From Pseudomonadota bacterium (GTDB lineage: Bacteria > Pseudomonadota > Alphaproteobacteria > Rhodobacterales > Rhodobacteraceae), in NCBI GenBank assembly GCA_020161615.1, contig JAIUPD010000010.1, forward strand, positions 1-64,000: DNA of 64,000 nt. The letters are read 5' to 3'. Of this stretch, positions 15,166-23,871 are shown piece after piece. The notes beneath the pieces are model-generated. The model was not told the DNA's origin. It did no database searches and worked only from the letters and a program-made list of their open reading frames with translations. How positions within the stretch are numbered: the stretch's first letter is position 1; each line of letters begins with the position of its first letter. Both the position numbers and the translations under genes were made by a program.

Positions 15166-16134
15166 ATGAAATCTGTATCGCTGGGCGGCACCGGTCTGAA
15201 GGTGTCCGAACTGTGCTTCGGCACCATGTCCTTCGGTTCGTACAGTGACGCCTCGACGGCAAAGGCGATGATGGCGGCCTGCCTCGATGTGGGCATCAAC
15301 TTCTTCGATTGCGCCAATTCCTATGCTGGCCAGGGCAAGGCCGAGGCCATTCTCGGCGAGTGTCTGTCCGATCTGGACCGCCAGAAGCTTGTGATCACCA
15401 CCAAGGTCTGCCGGCCGATGTCGCCGGACATGAACGGCTCGGGCCTGTCGCGACGGCACATCATGCTGGAGGTCGAAAACAGCCTGCGCCGCCTGCGCAC
15501 CGATTACATCGACGTCTATTTCGCCCATCACTACGACCCGGCCACCCGCCCCGAGGAGACGCTGCGCGCCTTCGAGGATCTGCGCCGTCAGGGCAAGATC
15601 GTCTATGCCGGCGTTTCGAACTGGGCCGCCTGGCGGGTCGCGGACGCCCTGGGGATCTCGGCGCGCGAGGGGATCGTCGGTTTCGACGTGCTGCAGCCGA
15701 TGTACAACCTTGTGAAGCGTCAGGCCGAGGATGAGCTCTTCCCGCTGGCCGAGGCGAAGAAGCTGGGCGTCATGGTCTTCTCGCCCCTGGCGAGCGGCCT
15801 TCTGACCCGCGCCAATGCCGACCCGGACGGCCCCCGGCAGGGCCGTCTGGCCGAGGCGCGGTACCTCAAGCGCTACGAGGACCGCCACAATTTCGAGGTG
15901 GCGCGCGACTTCTGCGTCATCGCCGACGAGATGGGCGTCGACCCGGCTGCGCTGGCCGTCGCCTGGTGCGCGAGCCATCCCGCCGTCACCACCCCCATCA
16001 TCGGCGCCGAGACGGTCGAACAGATCGCCGGCTACGTCGCCGCCACCGAGATCTCGCTCACGCCCGAGCAGCGGGCGCGGATTTCCGCCCTCACCGAGCG
16101 GCCGGATTACGAGATCGAACGCAAGATCGACTGA
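15166..16134 (+). CDS. Aldo/keto reductase
   Basis: This NADPH-dependent oxidoreductase has a TIM-barrel fold and 322 residues from the ATG at 15166, which is preceded by GAGGAGC. A GTG 18 bases earlier is less likely. The catalytic tetrad is visible: Asp48 and Tyr53 in FFDCANSYAGQGKAE, Lys in KLVITTKVC and His in DVYFAHHYDP. KVSELCFGTMSFG and GVSNWAAWRV are family blocks, close to the AKR11/12-like group. It probably reduces an aldehyde or ketone, or oxidises the alcohol in reverse. It is the first gene of a six-gene unit ending with the TRAP permeases. Confidence 0.88.
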   Translation: MKSVSLGGTGLKVSELCFGTMSFGSYSDASTAKAMMAACLDVGINFFDCANSYAGQGKAEAILGECLSDLDRQKLVITTKVCRPMSPDMNGSGLSRRHIMLEVENSLRRLRTDYIDVYFAHHYDPATRPEETLRAFEDLRRQGKIVYAGVSNWAAWRVADALGISAREGIVGFDVLQPMYNLVKRQAEDELFPLAEAKKLGVMVFSPLASGLLTRANADPDGPRQGRLAEARYLKRYEDRHNFEVARDFCVIADEMGVDPAALAVAWCASHPAVTTPIIGAETVEQIAGYVAATEISLTPEQRARISALTERPDYEIERKID

Positions 16135-16147
16135 CAGGACCAAGATC

Positions 16148-17596
16148 ATGGCATCCGAACCGATCCTCCTCGATCATCTGATCGACAATGCCGCAGCCGA
16201 GGGCGGGCCGCGTATCGAGCTGCGCGATCCCGGCAATCTCGACGAAGTGGTGGCGCTGGTTGCGCAAGCCGACACCGCGACCGTGGACCGCGCCGTGCGC
16301 TCGGCCCATGCCGCCTTTCCCCTCTGGCGCGATACGCCGCTGGCCGAACGCTGCGCGCGCCTGCGCGCCGCGGCGGATACGCTGGTTGCCGCCGCCGATG
16401 AGGTCATTGCCGTCATGGCGCGGGAATCGGGCATGCTGCCCGGCACCAACAAGGCCGAGATCGGCATGGCCGCCGCCATCGTGCGCGACAATGCCGATCA
16501 CGCCGAGACGAGCCTTGCCCCCGCCTGTTTCGAAGATGCCGACAGCACGGTCGAGGTTGAAAAGGTTGCGGTCGGTGTGATCGCCGCCATTGTACCATGG
16601 AATGCGCCGGTGATCCTGGCCATGCGCAAGGTCTCGCCGGCGCTGGCGGTGGGTAACACTGTCGTCGTCAAGACCGCGCCCACCGCGCCCATCGGGCTGA
16701 CCCGCCTGCTGCAGGCCTTTGCCGCGCATTTCCCCGCCGGCGTTATCAACGTGGTGCAGGGCGGCGGCGAGACCGGCTCGGCGCTTGTCGCGCATCCGCT
16801 TGTCGCGCGGGTTTCCTTCACCGGCGGCCTCAAGGTCGCGCAGATCATCATGAAACAGGCCGCCGCCGATCTGAAGCGCGTGAGCTTCGAGCTCGGCGGC
16901 AACGATCCGGCGATCCTGTTGCCGGACGCCGATCTCGACAAGGCGGTGCCGCGCATCATGGGCGGCGCCTTCCGCCGCGCCGGGCAGTTCTGCTTCGCGG
17001 TGAAGCGCGTCTATGTCCCCCGCGCGCTGGCGCCCGAGCTGATCGCGCGGATGAAGGCCGATCTCGACACATTCGTCGTCGGCCATCCGCTGACCGCTGG
17101 CGTCACCGTCGGGCCGATCAACAACAAGGGCCAGTTCGACTATCTGCTGGGCCTGCGCGAGCGGGTCCGCGCCTCGGGCGTGACCTATCTCGAGGGCGGG
17201 ACGCAAGCCGATCCGCAGCTCTGGGACAAGGGCTATTACATGATGCCCGCGCTTGTCACCGACATCGACCCCGAGCACGAGCTGGTCACCACCGAGCAAT
17301 TCGGCCCGATCCTGCCGATCGTCGTCTATGACGATCTCGACGCGGTGATCGACAGCATCAACGCGGGCGAGCTGGGCCTCGGCTCCTCGGTCTGGGGCGA
17401 GGATCTGGACGCGGCGCTGGACGTGGCGCGGCGGATCGAGGCCGGGATGACCTTCATCAACAACGCGGGCACCTCGCGGCTGGGACAACGCTACATGCCG
17501 TTTGGCGGCGTCAAGCGCAGCGGCATCGGGCGCGAAAGCTCACCGGTCGGTCTGGGCGAACACTTCGCCCTGCACGCGATGAACTATCACAAGTGA
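16148..17596 (+). CDS. NAD(P)-dependent aldehyde dehydrogenase (first of a tandem pair)
   Basis: This enzyme oxidises an aldehyde to a carboxylic acid. The ATG at 16148, 13 bases after the reductase stop, gives 482 residues, normal for the family. Conserved points are IVPWNAP (149-155), SFTGG (223-227), the general-base Glu248 in ELGGNDPAIL and nucleophilic Cys282 in GQFCFAVKR. The C-terminus has the usual PFGGVKRSGIGRE. It is followed after seven bases by a second, clearly related dehydrogenase. It may take the aldehyde from the alcohol dehydrogenase at 7648 or another step of the pathway. Confidence 0.92.
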   Translation: MASEPILLDHLIDNAAAEGGPRIELRDPGNLDEVVALVAQADTATVDRAVRSAHAAFPLWRDTPLAERCARLRAAADTLVAAADEVIAVMARESGMLPGTNKAEIGMAAAIVRDNADHAETSLAPACFEDADSTVEVEKVAVGVIAAIVPWNAPVILAMRKVSPALAVGNTVVVKTAPTAPIGLTRLLQAFAAHFPAGVINVVQGGGETGSALVAHPLVARVSFTGGLKVAQIIMKQAAADLKRVSFELGGNDPAILLPDADLDKAVPRIMGGAFRRAGQFCFAVKRVYVPRALAPELIARMKADLDTFVVGHPLTAGVTVGPINNKGQFDYLLGLRERVRASGVTYLEGGTQADPQLWDKGYYMMPALVTDIDPEHELVTTEQFGPILPIVVYDDLDAVIDSINAGELGLGSSVWGEDLDAALDVARRIEAGMTFINNAGTSRLGQRYMPFGGVKRSGIGRESSPVGLGEHFALHAMNYHK

Positions 17597-17603
17597 GACG
17601 GCC

Positions 17604-19064
17604 ATGAGCGACATTCCCACCCTCCGCAATTTCGTCGCCGGGCAATGGCTGGGCGAGGCCGCGCCGTTCGAGGTCCGCGACCCCGGCCACCGCGACACGA
17701 TCCTCGCCCATGTGGTGCCCGCCGATGCGGCCCTGGTCGATCAGGCGGTGAGTGCTGCCGTCAAGGCACAGAAGCTCTGGGCCTGCGTGCCGGTGGCCGA
17801 GCGTGCCGCCGCGGTGCTGGCCGCCGCCGACCGGATCGAGGCCGAGGCCGACAAGGGGCTCGATGGCCTCGTGCGCGAGGTCGTGCTGGAGACCGGCATG
17901 CTGCCCGGCGAGATCACTCTGGAATTCCGCGGCGCCGCCTTTGCCGCGCGCGACAATGTCGAAGCCGCGCAGGTGGCGCTGGAGCCCGAGGTGATCGAGG
18001 ACGAAAGCTCCATCGTGCGCATCGAGCGTCGGCCCATCGGCGTGGTCGCGGCCATCGTCCCGTGGAACGCGCCGATCGTGCTGATGATCCGCAAATTCGC
18101 CCCGGCGCTGGTGGCCGGTTGCGCGCTGGTGGTGAAGACCCCGCCGACCGCGCCCATCGGCATCACCAAATTGCTGGCCGGGCTGGCCGAGCTGTTCCCG
18201 GCCGGGGTCATCAATGTCGTGCACGGCTTCGGCGAGGTCGGGGCGGCGTTGTCCGCGCATCCGCTGGTCCGGCTCGTCAGCTTCACCGGCGGCGGTGTCG
18301 CGGCGCGGGCGATCATGGCGACGGCGGCCGACACGATGAAGAATGTGCAGTTCGAGCTGGGCGGCAATGACGCGGCCATCGTGCTGGACGATTTCGACAT
18401 CGAGACGCAGATCCCGATGCTGATGGCCGGGGCCTTCCACCGCTCGGGGCAGTTCTGCTTTGCCATCAAGCGGCTTTATGTGCCGGACGCGATCTATGAC
18501 CGCGTGTTCGATGCGATGGCGGCCTACCTGGATGCGCAGAAGATCGGCCATCCGCTGGATCCGGCAACGACCTTCGGGCCGATCAACAACAAGGCCCAGT
18601 TCGATTTCCTGCAAGGGCTGATCGCCCGCAGCCGCGCCGCGGGGGCGGAGCTGATCGAACTGGGCACGCCGGTCGATCCCGCGCAATGGGAGACGGGCAA
18701 TTACATGAAGCCGGTTCTGGTGCGCGATGCCGCGCCGGGGTTGGAAGCGGTGACCTGCGAGCAGTTCGGGCCTGTTCTGCCCGTGCTGCGCTACCACGAC
18801 CTCGATGCTGTCGTGGCGCAGGCGAACCGGACGGAATACGGGTTGGGCTCGTCGATCTGGACCAGAGACGAGGGACGCGGCAAGGCTCTGGCACGCCGGC
18901 TCGAGGCCGGTATGACCTTCATCAACAAGAACGCGCAATCGCGGCTGGGCCGGCGGCACATGCCTTTCGGCGGGATCAAGCAGAGCGGCATCGGCACCGA
19001 GAATGCCGAATATGGCCTGTATGAATTCACCGAGATCCACGCGATCAACATTCACAAGGCCTGA
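17604..19064 (+). CDS. NAD(P)-dependent aldehyde dehydrogenase (second of a tandem pair)
   Basis: This is a paralogue of the preceding gene, 486 residues, with IVPWNAP (152-158), SFTGG (226-230), Glu251 in ELGGNDAAIV and Cys285 in GQFCFAIKR. Long stretches match the first copy almost residue for residue (for example VVKT-PTAPIG and GPINNK-QFD). The pair probably arose by tandem duplication with later divergence. Retention of both suggests two different aldehydes or a dialdehyde handled in succession. The stop is immediately followed by the SDR start. Confidence 0.92.
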   Translation: MSDIPTLRNFVAGQWLGEAAPFEVRDPGHRDTILAHVVPADAALVDQAVSAAVKAQKLWACVPVAERAAAVLAAADRIEAEADKGLDGLVREVVLETGMLPGEITLEFRGAAFAARDNVEAAQVALEPEVIEDESSIVRIERRPIGVVAAIVPWNAPIVLMIRKFAPALVAGCALVVKTPPTAPIGITKLLAGLAELFPAGVINVVHGFGEVGAALSAHPLVRLVSFTGGGVAARAIMATAADTMKNVQFELGGNDAAIVLDDFDIETQIPMLMAGAFHRSGQFCFAIKRLYVPDAIYDRVFDAMAAYLDAQKIGHPLDPATTFGPINNKAQFDFLQGLIARSRAAGAELIELGTPVDPAQWETGNYMKPVLVRDAAPGLEAVTCEQFGPVLPVLRYHDLDAVVAQANRTEYGLGSSIWTRDEGRGKALARRLEAGMTFINKNAQSRLGRRHMPFGGIKQSGIGTENAEYGLYEFTEIHAINIHKA

Positions 19065-19823
19065 ATGATGCAGGATCTGGAACAGCAGGGGCTGCTTGCG
19101 GGGAAAGTGGCGCTGGTCACGGGCGGGCTGTCGGGCATCGGCCGCGCCATCGCGCGGAGCTTCGCTCAGGCCGGGGCGACGGTGATCGTCGCCGATCTTT
19201 CGGTCGCGCCCGGGACGTTCGCCCGCTGCGAGACCGGCGATGCCCACCGCTGCGACGTCGCGGACGAGGCCTCGGTCAAGGCGCTGGCCGAGGCCCTCGC
19301 CGCGCGGCACGAGGGGCTCGACATCCTGGTCAATTGCGCGGGGATGCCGCAGAAGCCGGTGGCGCTGGCCGAGGCGAGCCTGGCGGAATGGGACCGGCTG
19401 TTCGCGGTCAACGCGCGCTCGATCTTCGTGATGACCAAGCATTTCCTGCCCGCGCTGGCGCGGCGCAAGGGCAATGTCATCAACATCTGCTCGACCGTCG
19501 GCGCCCAGGCCAAGCCGGGCCTTGCGGCCTATGGCGCCTCGAAGGCTGCGGCGATCTCGACCACCAAGGCACTGGCGCTGGAACTGGCGGAGCAGGGGAT
19601 CCGGGTCAACGGCATCAGCCCCGGCGCGGTAGAAACGCCGATGCTGACGGGCTTCGCCGATGGCGACCCGGCCGAGATCAAGGCGGCCTTCGCCCGTCTG
19701 GTCCCGCTGGGCGAGATCGTCCAGCCCGACGATGTGGCCGGTGCGGCGCTTTACCTCGGTTCGTCCCTCGGGCGACTGGTCACGGGGGTCATCATCACCG
19801 TCGACGGGGGACGCACCGCCTGA
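19065..19823 (+). CDS. Short-chain dehydrogenase/reductase (classical SDR)
   Basis: This is a 252-residue classical SDR. The cofactor site is TGGLSGIGRAIA, with VADLS after beta-2 suggesting NAD. NCAG is present as NCAGMP, the catalytic Ser lies in ICSTVGAQ and the Tyr/Lys dyad in YGASKAAA. The C-terminal GVIITVDGG is typical. It starts at the base after the preceding stop, so is coupled to the aldehyde dehydrogenases. Probable role is oxidation of a secondary alcohol or 3-hydroxyacyl intermediate. In other GST-based pathways an SDR oxidises the glutathione adduct, so it could act with the GSTs. Confidence 0.9.
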   Translation: MMQDLEQQGLLAGKVALVTGGLSGIGRAIARSFAQAGATVIVADLSVAPGTFARCETGDAHRCDVADEASVKALAEALAARHEGLDILVNCAGMPQKPVALAEASLAEWDRLFAVNARSIFVMTKHFLPALARRKGNVINICSTVGAQAKPGLAAYGASKAAAISTTKALALELAEQGIRVNGISPGAVETPMLTGFADGDPAEIKAAFARLVPLGEIVQPDDVAGAALYLGSSLGRLVTGVIITVDGGRTA

Positions 19824-19850
19824 GAGGGCGGGCGAGGGGAGGGGCCACCT

Positions 19851-20372
19851 ATGAAACAGTTGCTTGCCGCTGCGATCCTGCCGTCACGGCTGTCGACCAC
19901 GCTGGGCGCCGTCGCGACTGCCGCGATGGCGCTGCACATCTCGGCCGAGGTGCTGTCGCGGCTGGTCTGGGGTCAGAGCCTGTTCGGCACGATCGAGATC
20001 ATTTCGTATTATTACATGGTCGCCGCGTCCTTCCTGCCGCTCGCCAGCGCGCAATTGCAGGGGCAGATGATCACCACCGATGTCTTCGCCAAGATCGTTC
20101 CGGCGCGGATCCGGCCGGTTACGGATTTCCTCGGCCGGCTGGTGTCGCTGGCAACCTGCGGGATGCTGATCTGGGCGGGCTGGGTACAGGCGCTGGCCAA
20201 GACCCGTGTGAATGAAGCGATTTCCGGTCTGGGCGCGCCGGTGCTGGTCTGGCCGTCACGCTGGATGCTGGTCATCGGGTTGGCGGCGCTGTTCCTGGCG
20301 CAACTGGTCCAGTTGCCGCGCGGCGTCGCCTCGGACGAGGACACGCCGCCCGGAGCCGGAGCGCGCGGATGA
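19851..20372 (+). CDS. dctQ: TRAP transporter small permease (DctQ family)
   Basis: This small membrane subunit of a tripartite ATP-independent periplasmic transporter has 173 residues with about four hydrophobic segments (around 15-33, 50-70, 92-112 and 132-150). A strong GAGGGGAGGGG ribosome-binding sequence precedes the ATG. It lies 27 bases after the SDR and 45 bases before the large permease. The transporter uses an ion gradient to import an organic acid captured by the DctP protein at 21860. Confidence 0.87.
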   Translation: MKQLLAAAILPSRLSTTLGAVATAAMALHISAEVLSRLVWGQSLFGTIEIISYYYMVAASFLPLASAQLQGQMITTDVFAKIVPARIRPVTDFLGRLVSLATCGMLIWAGWVQALAKTRVNEAISGLGAPVLVWPSRWMLVIGLAALFLAQLVQLPRGVASDEDTPPGAGARG

Positions 20373-20417
20373 CCATGCCCTTCGTTTCGCGGCCCGGCCG
20401 CAGGGGAGCTTTAGCCG

Positions 20418-21725
20418 ATGAATCCTGACCTCGGTTTCTATTCGCTCGGCGCCTTGATGGTGCTGCTGGTGCTGCGCGTCCCGATCGGTCTGGCGCTGAC
20501 CGCGGTTGCCTTTGTCGGCCTTTACCTGTTGCGCGGCTTCAATCCCGCCTTCGGGGTGCTGAAGGCCACGCCCTTCGAGTTCGTGGCCCACTGGACGCTC
20601 TCGGCGGTGCCCATGTTCGTGCTGATCGGCGCCATCGCCTCGCATTCGGGGATGGTGGGGCGGATTTTCCGGGCGCTGAAGCTCTGGCTGGGCTGGTTGC
20701 CCGGCGGCCTCGCCATCGCCACCAGCTTCGCCGGGGCCGGTTTCGCGGCCATGTCGGGCTCGAGCCTGGCGACGACGGCCGCGATGGGCCGCATCGCCGT
20801 GCCCGAGATGTTGAAGGAAGGCTACCAGCCCGCCCTCGCCACCGGCGTTGCCACCGCCGTAGGCACGATTGGCGCGCTGATCCCGCCCTCGATCATCATG
20901 GTCATCTATGCCACTTTTGCCGAGGTGTCCGCCTCGAAGATGCTTATCGCGGGGGTCATTCCCGGCATCCTGACCGCCATCGCCTATGCCAGCCTTGTGG
21001 CGATCCGCTGCCTGATCAACCCCGAGCTCGCACCGGTCATCGCCCGCCGGCAGGCCGAGCGGCGCGAGCATCTGCGTGGCTTCCTCGATGTCCTGCCGGT
21101 GCTGATCCTGGGCCTGGGCATCACGGGTTCGATCTATGCCGGGATTGCCACCTCGACCGAAGCGGCCGGCTTCGGCGTCCTGCTGACGCTGATCATCGTC
21201 ATGGCGCAACGGGTGTTGAGCTGGCGTGGCCTCAGGGACTCGATCTACGAGACGACCGTAACGACTGCCTCGATCTTCCTGATCGCCATCGGCGCGGCGA
21301 TGATGACTCAGTTCCTGGCCTTCACCGGAATGCCCCGGGTGCTGTCGGGCGCCATCATGGGGATCACAGCGGATCCCGTCGGCATCATGCTGATCTGCTG
21401 TCTGCTCTACCTGATCCTGGGCTGCTTCCTCGATCCGATGGGGGTCATGCTGCTGACCCTGCCGATCATCCTGCCGATCATCGACAATGCCGGGATCGAC
21501 CCGATCTGGGCCGGCGTGATCCTGGTCAAGATGCTGGAGGTGGGACTGCTGACGCCGCCGGTGGGGCTGAATTGCTTTGTCATGAAAAGCACGCTGGGCG
21601 GGCAGGTCTCGTTGGGGACGATCATCAAGGGCACCAGCTGGTTCCTGACGGTCGAGGCGGTGGTCGTCGCCCTGATGCTGGCTTTCCCGTCGATCATCCT
21701 GTTCCTGCCTTCGCTGATGGATTGA
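20418..21725 (+). CDS. dctM: TRAP transporter large permease (DctM family)
   Basis: This is the main translocation subunit, 435 residues with about 12 hydrophobic segments. DctM landmarks are SAVPMFVLIGAIASHSG, FAAMSGSSLATTAAMGRIAVPEM, IGALIPPSIIMVIYA and LGCFLDPMGVMLLTLPIILPI. It follows the DctQ gene and ends in a strong intrinsic terminator at 21735, so the reductase-to-TRAP operon stops here. The binding protein has its own promoter. Confidence 0.93.
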   Translation: MNPDLGFYSLGALMVLLVLRVPIGLALTAVAFVGLYLLRGFNPAFGVLKATPFEFVAHWTLSAVPMFVLIGAIASHSGMVGRIFRALKLWLGWLPGGLAIATSFAGAGFAAMSGSSLATTAAMGRIAVPEMLKEGYQPALATGVATAVGTIGALIPPSIIMVIYATFAEVSASKMLIAGVIPGILTAIAYASLVAIRCLINPELAPVIARRQAERREHLRGFLDVLPVLILGLGITGSIYAGIATSTEAAGFGVLLTLIIVMAQRVLSWRGLRDSIYETTVTTASIFLIAIGAAMMTQFLAFTGMPRVLSGAIMGITADPVGIMLICCLLYLILGCFLDPMGVMLLTLPIILPIIDNAGIDPIWAGVILVKMLEVGLLTPPVGLNCFVMKSTLGGQVSLGTIIKGTSWFLTVEAVVVALMLAFPSIILFLPSLMD

Positions 21726-21734
21726 CCTGTCGAG

Positions 21735-21760
21735 ACGGCGCGCGATGGCGCGCCGTTTTC
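21735..21760 (+). terminator. Intrinsic terminator after dctM
   Basis: ACGGCGCGC (21735-21743), loop GATG, GCGCGCCGT (21748-21756), then TTTC. The nine-pair GC-rich stem with a short T-run lies nine bases after the dctM stop codon. Confidence 0.8.
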
Positions 21761-21789
21761 GTACCCGCAGGGGTGAATCAGCAATAGAC

Positions 21790-21804
21790 TAAAAGCTATG
21801 TTTA
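21790..21804. promoter_or_regulatory. Candidate GntR operator 6 (before the TRAP binding protein)
   Basis: TAAAAGCTATGTTTA fits the TAAAA-N6-TTTA core exactly. An AT-rich TATATATTATAG segment follows directly and probably contains the -10 element of the dctP promoter. The site is 56-70 bases before the dctP ATG. Confidence 0.6.
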
Positions 21805-21859
21805 TATATTATAGGGATCGAGACACGAATCGCTTCGATCACTTTTGGGAGGAATGTGA

Positions 21860-22969
21860 ATGAAATCCGCACTCATCACGCGCGTGGCGAGCGCCTCGGC
21901 CGTGGCGCTGCTCGCTGTCGGCGCGGTGCCGGCCCTTGCACAGACGAGCTATGTCTATGGCGACTTCGCCAGCCCCTCCGAGCCTCGGACCGAAGGCTCG
22001 GTGAAGCCCTGGTTGCAGGCGCTCGAGGAAGCCTCGAACGGCACGATCACGACCGACTATATCGGCGCGGGCGCGGTGGTGACGGCCCGCAACACGCTGC
22101 AAAGCCTCACCGACGGCCTGGTCGATGGCGCGCTGGTTGCGGCGATCTACCAGCCCTCGGAACTGCCGGTCTCGTCGCTGTTGGTCAACATCGGGGCGCA
22201 GATGACCGATACGCTCGCCTCGACCGGCGCGCTGACCGAAGCGCTGATGCTGGGTTGCCCGGAATGCCGCGCCGAACTGGAAGCCTACAACGTCCAGACG
22301 CTCGGCTCCTGGGCGATGCCGTCCTATTCGCTCCTCTGCCGCGAGCCGGTGCAAAGCCTCGCCGATGCGCAGGGGCTGCGGATCCGTTCCTCGGGGCATA
22401 TGGTGACGCTGGCGCAGGCAATCGGCGCGACCCCGATCAACCTGACCATCACCGAGACCTTCGAGGCCCTGCAGCGGAACCAGGCTGATTGCACCTTCGG
22501 CTCGATCGTCTGGCTCGACAGCCTTTCGCTGGGCGACGTGGTGCGCAACATCGTCCGCGTCGATGCCGGCGCCGTGGTGACGACCTCGATGTTCAATGTC
22601 CGTCGCGACCTCTGGCAAGAGATGGACGAGGCCACCCGTCAAGTCTTCCTCGATACCGTACCGACCGCCGTGGCCAACAACGCCTTCGCCTATATCGAGG
22701 CCGATGAGCGCGTGCTGGCCGAGGGCTATAACGTGGTGACCCCGGATGCCGATCTGGCCGAGGCGATCCGTGCCCAGGCCGAGCGGGACATCGCCAGCGC
22801 TGTTGCCGTGGCGCAGGCCGCAGGCGTCGCCAATGCGCAGGAAATCGTCGACAACTTCCTGCCGCTCTACCAGCGCTGGCACGACCTGACGCGCGGCGTC
22901 GAGACGGCCGAGGCCTTCGAGGAATTGCTCCGTACCGAAGTCTACGCGCATATTCCGGCGGACTTCTGA
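21860..22969 (+). CDS. dctP: TRAP transporter substrate-binding protein (DctP family)
   Basis: This periplasmic solute receptor of the TRAP system has 369 residues. A Sec signal peptide is clear (MKSALITRVASASAVALLAV... ending PALAQ, cleavage near residue 28). The mature part has DctP features: SVKPWLQALEEASNG, LTDGLVDGALVAAIYQPSEL and QGLRIRSSGHMVTLAQAIGA, whose Arg usually contacts the ligand carboxylate. This implies an organic-acid ligand. It has its own promoter with a copy of the cluster operator, and a terminator follows, so it can be expressed above the permease level. Confidence 0.92.
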   Translation: MKSALITRVASASAVALLAVGAVPALAQTSYVYGDFASPSEPRTEGSVKPWLQALEEASNGTITTDYIGAGAVVTARNTLQSLTDGLVDGALVAAIYQPSELPVSSLLVNIGAQMTDTLASTGALTEALMLGCPECRAELEAYNVQTLGSWAMPSYSLLCREPVQSLADAQGLRIRSSGHMVTLAQAIGATPINLTITETFEALQRNQADCTFGSIVWLDSLSLGDVVRNIVRVDAGAVVTTSMFNVRRDLWQEMDEATRQVFLDTVPTAVANNAFAYIEADERVLAEGYNVVTPDADLAEAIRAQAERDIASAVAVAQAAGVANAQEIVDNFLPLYQRWHDLTRGVETAEAFEELLRTEVYAHIPADF

Positions 22970-22990
22970 TCGCGCTGATTGCCTGACCGG

Positions 22991-23014
22991 GCCCCGCCAA
23001 GGCGGGGCCTTCTT
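22991..23014 (+). terminator. Intrinsic terminator after dctP
   Basis: GCCCCGCC (22991-22998), loop AA, GGCGGGGC (23001-23008), then CTTCTT. It lies 22 bases after dctP and just before the metallo-hydrolase start, so some read-through may still feed that gene. Confidence 0.75.
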
Positions 23015-23031
23015 GCATCGTGGAGCCAGAG

Positions 23032-23850
23032 ATGAATCCCGAAGACCTCGTGGCCGAACGCCGCCAGATCGGCGCGGCCGAGCTGATCTGCCTGCGCGAT
23101 GGCGCGGTAAGTTTCGGCGCGGATCTGTTCCCGGCGCTGACCTCGGCCGAGTTGCAGGCGGCCCTTCCCTCGGACGAGGCCGAGTGGCGGATTACCCTGC
23201 CGGTCAACGTCTTTCTCTGGCGGGACCGGGGAAGGACCGTGCTATTCGACACCGGCTGCGGTTCTGCCATGGGCGCGTCGGGAGGATTGCTTCCCCGCGC
23301 TCTGGCGCAACTCGGCGTGCGGCCCGAAGCGGTTGATGACGTGGTGCTGACGCATATGCATCCCGACCATTCCAGCGGCCTGACCGACCGCACCACGGGC
23401 CGACCGCTGTTTCCCGCCGCAACCCTGCATGTCGCCCGGTCCGAACTGTCCTATTGGTTCGACGATGAGGCGATGGCGGGCGCCGCCCCGCGTGAGCAGG
23501 CGCTCTACTTCCAGGAATCGCGGGCGCAGGTGGCCCCCTATCTGTCGACCGCGCACCGGTTCCAGCCGGGGGCCGAGGTGTTGCCCGGCCTGCAGGCGCT
23601 TGGCGCGCCCGGGCACACGCCGGGTCATACGGCGTTCCGCCTTGGCGATGTCCTGATCACCGGCGACCTGTTCCATGCCCCGGCGCTGCAACTGGCGCGC
23701 CCCGAGGCCTGGGTCCGGTTCGATGTCGATGGCCCGATCGGCATCGATTCGCGCCGACGCCTGCTGGCCTTGGCCCGGCGCGACGGCCTCACGTTGGCGG
23801 GCATGCATATGGAGGGCGGCTTTCAAGATCCGCCATCCGACGCTGCGTGA
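23032..23850 (+). CDS. MBL-fold metallo-hydrolase (lactonase-like), copy 1
   Basis: This is a cytoplasmic metallo-beta-lactamase-fold hydrolase, 272 residues from the ATG at 23032 (GGAG ribosome-binding sequence). A GTG 12 bases upstream is also in frame. The metal site THMHPDH has His108, His110, Asp112 and His113. Later ligands lie in APGHTPGHTAF, ITGDLFH and AGMHME. The pattern is that of the family including N-acyl-homoserine lactonases, but many members act on other lactones or esters. It lies at the end of cluster 1, just past the dctP terminator, suggesting hydrolysis of a pathway lactone. It converges on the DoxX gene. Confidence 0.86.
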   Translation: MNPEDLVAERRQIGAAELICLRDGAVSFGADLFPALTSAELQAALPSDEAEWRITLPVNVFLWRDRGRTVLFDTGCGSAMGASGGLLPRALAQLGVRPEAVDDVVLTHMHPDHSSGLTDRTTGRPLFPAATLHVARSELSYWFDDEAMAGAAPREQALYFQESRAQVAPYLSTAHRFQPGAEVLPGLQALGAPGHTPGHTAFRLGDVLITGDLFHAPALQLARPEAWVRFDVDGPIGIDSRRRLLALARRDGLTLAGMHMEGGFQDPPSDAA

Positions 23851-23871
23851 AGGTCTCCTGCGGCGGTTTTA

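Noticed and set aside
7648-23850. Isoprene degradation cluster
   Set aside because: GSTs, SDR, aldehyde dehydrogenase and CoA-transferase are reminiscent, but no diiron monooxygenase is present and a TRAP importer suggests an acid substrate.
23032-23850. Quorum-quenching acyl-homoserine lactonase
   Set aside because: The metal motif is shared by the wider family, and the catabolic setting gives no support for quorum signalling.
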